A stretch of DNA of 64,000 bases, from assembly GCF_019175385.1 (NCBI RefSeq), contig NC_083348.1, forward strand, positions 4,541,001 through 4,605,000, written 5' to 3'. The notes beneath the pieces were generated by a model. That model had not been told where the DNA came from. It worked only from the letters and a program-made list of their open reading frames with translations, and made no database searches. Of the stretch, positions 55,738-64,000 are shown piece by piece. This DNA is from Lycium barbarum. Lineage: Eukaryota > Streptophyta > Magnoliopsida > Solanales > Solanaceae. The position numbers and the translations under genes were made by a program. The stretch's first letter is position 1, and every line of letters starts with the position of its first letter.

Positions 55738-57069
55738 AGTAAAGAAAAGCTCGTGAGCGCGAGCCCAATAACAGTACACTAAATGTTGGGATGATAATTT
55801 TCCATTCATGAATTATTTTCAGTGTATTTTTTAAAAACTACTCTTTGATTTGTTCATGTTAATTCAGTGGATTAAATTTCTGCTAAAAATAGTTGGGATG
55901 AAGTTTTTTATTTACATAAAAGTTTGATCCCTTGAGATAGTGGGGTGAATTTAAATAGTGACTTCAGAAAAGGGAAAAGTATTAGTATAAATTTGTTAGT
56001 CCCAACTATTACATAAGGGCATTCACAAACTCTATGGTATGAAAATTGAAAAGTTTGGCTGGTGCTTTTTAAAAAATTGTTGAGAAGGAAAACGTTGAAG
56101 TGCATTAGAGAAAGAAAAGATAATTGCTGTGTGTTAGCAACTGTAATTAGCTTGCACAGAAAAGAATATTTTCACTTAAGAAAATTAAAAGTAAAAGAAG
56201 ATTAATCAAAAAAGGCCATGTAGAGAGAAAATGTCTAAATATTTTGATGTGTTTTGTTGAAAGAGAAGGAAGAGAGCAAGGTGGCTGGGCAAGTGGGGTC
56301 CGCGCTAAGTGTCACCTCTTAGACAAAGCACGGGGATGATGTAAGCAAAGGATAAAATAGTCAAATAGGTCAATTTTTGTAGGAGGAGCTTCATTGAGTC
56401 CGTTTGTCATCCAAGGGAGTTGCTTCAATTAATTTTAATTACAAAAATAACCCGATGGGTCCCACAGTTTGCGTTAGCAGAGAGGTCTGGTGTTTTCGTC
56501 ATTAAGAACCCAAGATTCTACTCATGTATAAGCAGTAAAGCATAATTAAAAAACAAACACTGCACAAAGATCAAACTGAAATCACCACAATACCCTCAAA
56601 ATCACAATATTTACAACAAGCACACATGTTGACGGGAAGCTCCTCAACTGTGGCTTATATATTAGTAGTAATAAAGTAAAGTAATGCTCAGTATAGAAGC
56701 TACATATGGTCAAGCAGTGGATCCATCACCCAGAAAAAAGAAAAAAAAGAAAAAAAAAAGGCTTTTAGTTACCTGGGATTCTGTCGGTACTCCTAAGTGT
56801 ATAGAGAAGCTCAATCTCACCAACAATTTCGTGGAATAAAGCAGCATTGACAAAGTCTTTCTGGAATATTGCCAAAAAACAAGACAGGTTATAGATCAAA
56901 TGGATTAACACTTACCATATCAAGGACCGGCAGTTGGAGAACGTTCTGGTGCCAAAGCAATACTGCTAGTTGATCAGGAAAATTTTGGAAACCAAGAATG
57001 TAATTGCTCAGCTGCAGGATATACATATGGGGAAGAGCATGATAAGGCAGTACCACCAGATTTTGACTC
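55738..57069. other. Unassigned sequence between two LINE pieces
   Basis: No coding sequence is supported. The break falls within what would be one LINE, so this 1.3 kb may be an insertion, but no terminal repeats or TSD could be confirmed. An A-rich run lies at about 56734-56760. Confidence 0.4.
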
Positions 57070-57423
57070 CTAAACCTAGAGTACCATGAAAGTGCACAAG
57101 AATGCTGCAAGGCCCACAGCTAGTCTTACCACTCAGTTACTCATGCTTTATAGGATGTTGACTACTGATAGACTACTTAGATGGGGATGCAAGTGAATAC
57201 TGACTGCTCCTTATGTTCCAATCATGCTGAATCCAGGGAGCATTTCCTTGTAGAATGTGAGAATACCAGAATAATATGGGGAAAGATGGTGTGGTGGATG
57301 AATGTGCAAAACTACTCACTTGCTACTTGGGAGCAACACCTCAGCTGGATGATTGCCAACTCCAAAGGTAACTCCCAAAGAGCAGAGGTCTTTAGGAGAA
57401 TCTACTCAAAAACTGAATATTGA
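57070..57423 (+). pseudogene. LINE zf-RVT C-terminal fragment
   Basis: The open frame from 57181 encodes MGMQVNTDCSLCSNHAESRE and HFLVECENTRIIWGKM, the zinc-binding zf-RVT region at the end of plant LINE ORF2. Upstream, out of frame, NAARPTASLTTQLLMLYRM fits the preceding part. It ends at a TGA at 57421-57423. Confidence 0.75.
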
Positions 57424-58451
57424 TTCTTAAGTCCAATATATTAGTCTCTAAATATTATTCTGCTTCCAAATTTATAGAGAAGCGATTTTGGATAGTCTAA
57501 ACAAATATAGCATATTTCGCAAGAATATAATAATCTTTTTTATTAACATCGAAGATCCAATTTATAAGATTTCAGACATATCATACTACCATAAGATGCA
57601 CTAAACATAACATTAAAATGATAAACATAACATTAGATCGAGTTGCATTTTTATATATTTTGATTTATATTGCAGATATAATTCATTTTTTGAAAGAAAA
57701 AAAAAAAGACGTTTATTTTTCTTTTGCTCCAAGCAGCCTTATTACAATGTTATTTTATTGAATCAACGTTTTCTTCAGCATAAAAGTTTTTTTGATACTT
57801 TTAGCTATTAAATATTTGATTTACAATGCATTTTGCGTGATGTCTGAAAATTCTACTTATTTTTGTGGTGAATTCACCATATATAGTGATTTAATTTGTG
57901 GAATGGTTTTAAAATTTATTTTGGTTAATATTTTTAGTATATTTAAATCATCATGTTGATATTATACGATTACTTTTTTTATTTATTTATCTATGTATTA
58001 TATTGACTGAAAATTTTAATATGTTCTTTTTAATTTAAACTAAATAAAAGTAAAATTTAATTAAAAGTTTTTCAAAAATGAATATTTAAAATAATTTGTC
58101 TCTCGAAAGCACTTTTTGAAAAAGATTAGTCAAACATAATTTGCTTATCAAAAACACTTTTGAAGTGAATTAGCATCTCTATAAAAAAATAAAAAGCACT
58201 AGGTTCACCACTAAAAAAGGAAGGAAAAAATGTATTAAGCGGGAATTGATCTCTAGTCCCTTAGGTAAATAACTCAACCTTCAACCAAGTGCACTATTTA
58301 ACCTTCACGTAGCATAGGTTCTAAAATAACTAGTTTTACTTAGAGACCATGGGTTCACGTGCCCAAAATTTAGCATATAAATTTGCCCCCGGCGAAAACC
58401 CAATACTTTAAAGCAATAATACTCCAAAAAAATAAATAAATAAGTAAAACA
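57424..58451. other. AT-rich intergenic sequence
   Basis: Very AT-rich with no open frame of note. No terminal repeats or recognisable element ends were found. Confidence 0.5.
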
Positions 58452-58461
58452 TATTTAATTA

Positions 58462-59449
58462 GAGAAAATAGTCAAATGCCCCCTCAACGTTTAGTCGGAT
58501 TAATTATGACGCACCCAAACTTTACGGGTGACCTATTATCCCCTGACTATTTTTTAAACGGAATTATTAACCCCCGAAAACGCTACCACCAGATCTGTAT
58601 TTGAGTGGTGAAATGCATGCGCTTGACGTGTATTTTTTCACCTTTTACTTCTAATTTCGAAATTTCTACACCAAATAAAGCCAATCCATCACCAAATGAA
58701 GCCATTTTTCACGAGATCAAGAATGCTATACTAAACAATACCAACAAACAAGGCTAAATGGACATTTTTTTTTCTATTTCTATCAAATGGGTACTGAAAT
58801 TATGGTTTTTCTTTGATTGATTTTTTTTTTTTTTTTTTTTTTTGTTTTTTCATCTTTTATGTCTTTGCTCACTTTTTAGGTGTATATGTATTTGTGGATG
58901 TTGAAGTATAAGGAAGTGTTTGGGGATGTTGAATTGGATGTAACAGAAAATTCCCCCAATAATGAAATGATTGAGCTTTACCAGTGATGATGGGGTACCC
59001 TCTAATGGAGGATGAGGAGGAAGATGATAGTGGGGAAGGAGAGGAAGTTGAGAATAGTGTTAGGATTAGGATGGTGGGTGGGCAAGTTTTGGAGTTGGGT
59101 TTGGGTAAAAGAAGGTGGGGGAAGTAATGGGTTAATTTTTAGAAAATTAACTGGCAGCGGTGGAGGGTGGTGGACGGTGGCGGGCGGTGAAGAATAAGGG
59201 AATAAGAGGAAAAACGAAGAGAGAGAGAGAGAATGAAAAAAAACAAACTAAATAATGCTTATAATTTTTTTAAAAACATTTTTATTTGCTTCTCACTCTC
59301 TCAAAGAGAGTGAACTACACTCTGTGTGCCACCTCACCATCAAGGGAGGTATTAATTTCACTTTAAAATTGGTAATAGGTCACCCGTAAAGGTTGAGTGC
59401 GTTATAATTAATTCGACTAAACGTTGAAGGGGCATTTGACGATTTTCTC
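58462..59449. mobile_element. 988-bp non-autonomous Mutator-type element
   Basis: Inverted termini of at least 85 bases are visible, from GAGAAAATAGTCAAATGCCC at the left and its near-complement at the right, including ACGGGTGACCTATTA. A perfect 10-bp duplication TATTTAATTA (58452-58461 and 59450-59459) flanks it; 9 or 10 bp is usual for MULEs. There is no transposase. The inner part (about 58980-59190) is G-rich with GAGGAGGAAGATGA and GGTGG stretches, unlike the AT-rich surroundings. A 61-codon open frame there has no domain. Captured gene sequence is possible. Confidence 0.85.
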
Positions 59450-59643
59450 TATTTAATTATGGAATGGGCCATAATTAATTACTAAAACATGCCAACAAGT
59501 AGTAAAACACAATTAGACTCCTATAGAACGTCGGTTGTTCTTCTCTTTTATAGGGTTTCGCAAAGAGAGTTGTTCGCCTAGAATTAGAAGAATAATAAAA
59601 TCCAAAACCAAAGAAACTTTTGGTATTCCGCGTGTAGAACGAG

Positions 59644-60057
59644 ATGTCAAGGTCATACTCATATCCTTATCCATATATATATAATGGCACATTTGTTCGT
59701 CAACATGGATTTACATGGCTAAACGATCAATTGATAGGTAAATCAGCAGGAATAATGGACATGCAGCATATGCCCACCTCTAAGGAGGCAGTGACTGCCA
59801 AAGAGAACAACAACATAGCGCTGAGTGTATTCCCACAAGTAGTGTCTGGGAAGGGTGGATGTAGAGAGGCTATTTCAGAAAGACCCTCGGCTGAGTGGAA
59901 TCCCATGGATGATATAATATGCGTGCGTTCAATTGGTGCGGAGAGGAAACATGTTGATTCTTATATTGATGGAGTTCTCTATGGTCCTTCTAAAAGGAAA
60001 AGATTGCGTGTGTTTTCTAACATGCCGTTCGAGGATGATTTACTCTTTGGTAAATAG
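59644..60057 (+). CDS. Hypothetical 137-residue protein, single exon
   Basis: ATG at 59644 opens an uninterrupted 137-codon frame to TAA/TAG at 60055-60057. The N-terminus is tyrosine-rich (SYSYPYPYIYNG), followed by HGFTWLNDQ. The C-terminus has a basic cluster (PSKRKRLRVF) and then an acidic end (MPFEDDLLFGK), which together could be a nuclear signal plus a short motif. No signal peptide, membrane segment or known domain is recognised. The context just upstream (59540-59640) looks like a plausible leader. It starts about 185 bp after a MULE TSD. It may be a real small gene, a gene fragment or a retrocopy; conservation of the frame in relatives would decide. Confidence 0.45.
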   Translation: MSRSYSYPYPYIYNGTFVRQHGFTWLNDQLIGKSAGIMDMQHMPTSKEAVTAKENNNIALSVFPQVVSGKGGCREAISERPSAEWNPMDDIICVRSIGAERKHVDSYIDGVLYGPSKRKRLRVFSNMPFEDDLLFGK

Positions 60058-60530
60058 GAGGTTAGACGACATATGTATCATACTGCTATCAAGGAACTGA
60101 TTTTAACATTTTGTAATATTTCGGGGAAGATTTTAATGTTTAACACTATTTACTTATTCAAGGAGCAACTGAATATTTGAAATTATATTAGGGGACTTGT
60201 CTTTTTTGGATTAGCGTTTTGTGGAATCCCATAAATATTGAGCTTTTCATGTCCTTTTGATGGCCTTTTTGATGAGGTATTAGTTGGATTGAAACTGATG
60301 TTAGCTAGGTAAGATATGTCGGGTATTATTTTTTTGTGAAAAAACAGTCACAAAAAGGATGAATTGTGAGTCATGGGTTTATCTGACGACTCAGTTCAAG
60401 TCTATTAATTCTGAATGAGAATTTCAAAAGGTTCACAATTCACCTCGTGTTTTCCAAGAGGGAGAGCATTCATGCTTGATTTTTGGCAAAAATCCTTCAC
60501 TTGATTTGTGGTAATTGCTTTCCTTCGACA
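60058..60530. other. Spacer between the hypothetical ORF and the LINE 3' end
   Basis: No gene is seen. It probably contains the 3' flank of the ORF at 59644-60057. Confidence 0.5.
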
Positions 60531-61243
60531 AGATTTTTTTTTTTAAAATAATTGTGTTCTACCAGGCCAGGCCTGTCAGAACTTTTTATTAATAAATGAA
60601 TAAGGTAAGAAAAATTGGTCTATTACATCATGTCTATAATATGAACTAGCTAAAATTAAAAAAACTAAGAGACATTTCTCTAGTTCTATCCTGTAAGCCT
60701 ACTCTAGTCCGCCCTTTGTGATCGTGTTGAATCTGATTTGATGATAGCTGAAGTCTGTACCCAAAGCTGTGTACACACCATATGATTATACATATATGTA
60801 GTATCATTGTTGATGAATCTGCTGGATCCTCCTTGTTCTAATCCTCAGCTGAGGCAGTTGTAATTTGTCCATGTTGATAATTCTTCTTCCTTCTGATGGC
60901 ATGAATATAAGGTCATGAACTTTGATGCCCGCATGATCCAAAGCCTGGTTTGCTAGAAAGTCTGCCAACCTGTTGCCTTCTCTGAATATATGGTTAATCT
61001 GTACCTGCATAACTCTCATATCCTGTTTGATCTTTTCTATCTGACTCCTCAGTTCCCATGGTGTGGTCCATGTATCTTGTAAGATGTTTAGGAGGACAAG
61101 TGAATCAGTCTCCAATTGCACTTGTTGAAAGTTGTGCTCTTTACAGAACTTCAATGCCTGTTTTAGAGCCACAGTTTCAACTTCCATGTTTGTTTCCATT
61201 CCCATTTGTTGTGCTTCAGCATAGACCAGATCCCCATTACTAT

Positions 61244-62119
61244 TGTAGATAATGAAATTTTATTGAATTTAATCCGTAAGAAATTCGAATTATAATAAAT
61301 TCAAGATATATTAGTCCAAATAAATATTACGGATTAATATAATTGGGTTAATTATTTAAGTCCAATAATACGGATTTAATTAAAGATTCGATTTCTATTG
61401 GGCTATAAATAATGAACCCATTTTGTCAAGCCCTAGATGTCACCTTATCCAAGAGGCCCAAATTGGTGCCACATGTCAAATGACGTGGCATGCCAAATCA
61501 AACAAAGAAGCCTATAGGGTCATGACACGTGTCAAAATGATGCAGCATGCCTATTCAAATCAAAGGTCAATGAAGATGCACCACGTGTACAAGTGACATG
61601 TTCCGGCCAATCAAATATCGACATGTCAGCTTAAATCTGATTGGTCGAAAGAAGCTTGTCCTTATCACAACTCCTCCATCCTACAACTATAAATAGGGGT
61701 CTCATAATTCAGAAAAGAGGACAGATATCCTAACAAGAAGCAAGAGAGAGCTCGTGGATCAAACACTGCGGATTTCTCTACAAGCTGAAAGCATTCAAGC
61801 ATTCAAGTATTTCTCTAGAAGTTCTAGAGATCCAGACGAAGATTCAAGATCAAGCTTCAAGCCCTTGAATCCAAGTACAAGTTCAAGATCAAGACCACCA
61901 GATTCAAGATCAAGCTCAAAAGCCCTTGAATTCAAGTACAAGTTAAGATCAAATCCATCAAGTTCAAGAATAAGCTCAAAAGCCCTTGAAATTATTGTTG
62001 AAAAGACGAATCAGAGGAATCATAGAGATTGTAACACTCATATTCCGAAATCAAATACAAAGATTGTTGCGATATTTTCCTGTCTCGATTAATTCTCGAC
62101 GCGAATTTAATAGTCTACA
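61244..62119 (+). mobile_element. 876-bp solo LTR inside the LINE RNase H
   Basis: It begins TGTAGATAATG and ends AGTCTACA, with perfect 6-base inverted termini (TGTAGA/TCTACA). It is flanked by a perfect 5-bp duplication ACTAT (61239-61243 and 62120-62124). A TATA box lies at 61688-61695. The 3' part (about 61840-61990) contains degenerate repeats of TTCAAGATCAAG and AAAGCCCTTGAATTCAAGTA. A 112-codon open frame at 61754-62092 only translates these repeats. Orientation follows the TATA box. Confidence 0.9.
61688..61695 (+). promoter_or_regulatory. TATA box of the solo LTR
   Basis: TATAAATA in the context CAACTATAAATAGGGG, a strong plant-type TATA element located mid-LTR as expected for an LTR promoter. 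It points away from the LINE coding direction. Confidence 0.65.
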
Positions 62120-64000
62120 ACTATCTCTGATGCAGAAACCATATGAACTGAGTCCAGGATTGCCCCTGCTTGCCCCATCTGTATTGCATTTTAATCTCCC
62201 TGAATGTGGAATTATCCAGACCACCTTAGCATAATAAACTTTTGGTTTATATCTACTAAGGTGGTGATGCATATATTCCCACTCAGCAGATACAATGTGC
62301 AGCCATGGGAATCTCTTCCTTATCAGTTGATGTAGTATATGCTGTACTTGCTGTTTCAGTCTGAAGAAGGACACTGATCCTCTATGTTTAATGGAGTTTC
62401 TTCTCTTCCATAATGACCACATGATCACTGCAGGTATTGCTCTATACATAGGCTGCAATTTTGGTTTTGTCTCAACAGTCCACCATGCCATGATCATTTG
62501 ATGTAGACCAACTCCATCTGTGGGGATACCTGCACAAGAAGCAAAAAACTTCCATAACTTGACAGCTATGGAAGATGTTAGAAATAAATGGCCTACAGTT
62601 TCCTCCTTATTCTCCTCACTACACAAGTATCTTGATGGAATATTGATCATCATCCTTTTTAATATATCATCTGTAGAGATTCTCCCTTTCCATACTCTCC
62701 ACATGAAAAAACTTATCTTTATTAGCAGCCCTTTCTCCCACATGAACTGAACTTATAACTTGCTTGTTTGCTTTCTCTATGTCTGAGAAATTCCCATGCA
62801 GATTTAACTGAAAATCTGCCATTTGTTTCCAGCATCCAACTTGGTTCATCATCCTCTTCTTCAACTGGTACCTTGATATTTTCTTTGATATGCTGAGTCA
62901 ATTCCTGATCTAGAGTGGCTGTTAACAGTTCCATGTTCCATTCCCCATTCTTCACAAACTGTCTAACCTCTATTTCTTCCTCTCTAGTAGCATCAGGAAT
63001 GATATAATATAATGCCCCAAGCCTTGTCCAATTCTCATACCAGAAACTTGAAGTTCCATTTCTCAGATACCAGAATATCTGTGGCTCAACTTCATCTCTT
63101 ATATTTACCATCTTCTTCCATGTGTGAGATCCTCCTCTCTCTAATGCCATAATAGGATGCCATTTCTTGCAATATTTATTCAACATGTAACTACCCCATA
63201 AGCTTCTTCCACATCTAAAATTCCACCACAACTTAGCAAATAAAGCCTTGGATATATCAGTTAGTGATCTAAGACCAATGCTTCCTTCATCTTTTGGTAA
63301 ACATAATTTGTCCCATGCCACCCAATGTTTGCTTTTCGCCCCTACTGTATTGCTCCAGAAGAATTTGACAAAGATCTTGTGCAGTTGCTTTATCACCCCA
63401 GAAGGAGGATTCATGGCTGATAGTAAATACACTGGCATGGTTTGCAGCACATGATTGATCAACACATATCTGCCTCCAAAAGATAGCAGTCTGTTTTGCC
63501 AAGATAGAATCCTTTTCATCACTTTTTTGATCAGATCTTCATAGTATATCAATTTCCTTCTTCCATAGAACACTGGACAACCTAAATATATGAAAGGAAA
63601 GGATCCATTTCTCATCTTTGTATGTCTTTTAATCCTTCTATTAACTCTGGCTGAGACTTTGTGATGAATATAATAACAACTTTTATCAGTATTGACCAGC
63701 TGTCCTGAAGCCTTTTCATAATTCCTCAGTCTCTTCATCATTAGTTTTAGAGAACATCCATCCCCAGAACAGAATAATATTGTGTCATCAGCGTATGATA
63801 GATGATTGATTTGAGGACTCCATTTTGGCATTCCATAGCCTATGAAACTTGGCTTCTCATGTAGCTTATTCAGACTCCTTGTTAAAACCTTTGCTGCTAT
63901 AATGAACAATGTAGGAGAAAGTGGATCACCTTGTTTTACCCCCTTACTTGATCTGAAAAAACCATGACTTTGACCATTGATTAATACTGAATACCAGTTG

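Larger units (their letters stand above)
60531..64000 (-). mobile_element. L1-type LINE, reverse orientation, 3' half (runs off the window)
   Basis: On the minus strand the element ends in an A run (plus-strand T run at about 60531-60544) and its ORF2 reads leftward from the window edge. The RT-to-RNase H order and the wording of motifs are close to the full-length LINE at 3130-9694, so both belong to the same RNase H-bearing lineage. A solo LTR (61244-62119) splits its RNase H domain. The 5' half lies beyond 64000. Confidence 0.88.
60804..64000 (-). pseudogene. LINE ORF2: RT, zf-RVT and RNase H, partial
   Basis: The frame is open from the edge (SKGVKQGDPLSPTLFII) through the catalytic LSYADDTILF (about 63795), FIYLGCPVFYGRRK, VLINHVLQTMPVYLLSA and WVAWDKLCLPKDEGSIG to about 62755, where a frame change occurs (stop at 62722-62724). 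The zf-RVT part (ISFFMWRVWKGRISTDDI) and the start of RNase H (CNTDGASRGNPGLSSYGFCIRD) follow down to 62125. After the LTR, the remaining RNase H (ETVALKQALKFC, LETDSLVLLNIL, FREGNRLADFLANQA) runs from about 61238 to 60804. Removing the LTR and one TSD copy (881 bases) keeps the reading in register. Only one frame change plus the insertion are seen, so this copy is younger-looking than the LINE at 3130-9694. Confidence 0.87.

Noticed and set aside
61754..62092. A Ser/Arg-rich 112-codon frame resembling an SR-type protein
   Set aside because: It translates the degenerate TTCAAGATCAAG repeats of a solo LTR that has its own TSD.

Overview
This is a nuclear, repeat-dense stretch of a flowering-plant genome. 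The two intact host genes have plant-type introns and plant protein families. The LTR end sequences (TGTCACGACCC, TGTTACATCCC, TGTAACGACCCG) look like retrotransposon families I associate with Solanaceae, so a Solanaceae species is my best inference; it is not proven by anything here.

Region 1 (1-26181) is one nest of transposons that I could resolve from target-site duplications (TSDs). The outermost layer is a decayed Ty3/gypsy element (gag-protease at 530-1979, rest of pol at 23270-26181). A solo LTR (1980-23269, TSD TAAGT) interrupts its protease gene. That solo LTR was hit twice: by a full-length, reverse-strand L1-type LINE (3130-9694, 17-bp TSD) and by a complete-ended gypsy element (10039-22333, TSD ATAGT/ACAGT). 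The 5' LTR of that gypsy element holds another solo LTR (10495-13546, TSD CCTGC). The inner gypsy has lost its integrase core, and the LINE ORFs carry stops and frameshifts, so nothing in the nest looks autonomous.

Region 2 (26182-30702) is LTR debris: a reversed fragment, then a long forward LTR that carries a 142-bp CACTA-type MITE. Region 3 (30703-33698) is an intact four-exon exopolygalacturonase gene (391 residues, all four GH28 signatures). Region 4 (33699-40464) is AT-rich intergenic DNA with Helitron-like termini, a SINE-like scrap, a hAT-type MITE and a cluster of minus-strand splice-donor-like sites.

Region 5 (40465-53020) is a five-exon gene for a 198-residue GRAM/WBP2-like protein (UPF0664 family). 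Its 10-kb second intron contains a broken LINE, into which a 5.5-kb Mutator-like element (44865-50341, TSD CTTGGAAAT) inserted. That element is almost wholly palindromic: two head-to-head copies of a truncated MULE transposase, each running outward to its own terminal repeat. It sits in transcribed DNA and resembles the architecture of maize Mu killer. The same gene carries a tandem duplication across the exon 3 acceptor that makes a decoy splice site.

Region 6 (53021-64000) holds an 872-bp near-perfect foldback element, a broken LINE, a 988-bp non-autonomous MULE, an unrecognised 137-codon ORF, and the 3' half of a second reverse-strand LINE that a solo LTR splits and that runs off the window. 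I saw no rRNA, tRNA or CRISPR.
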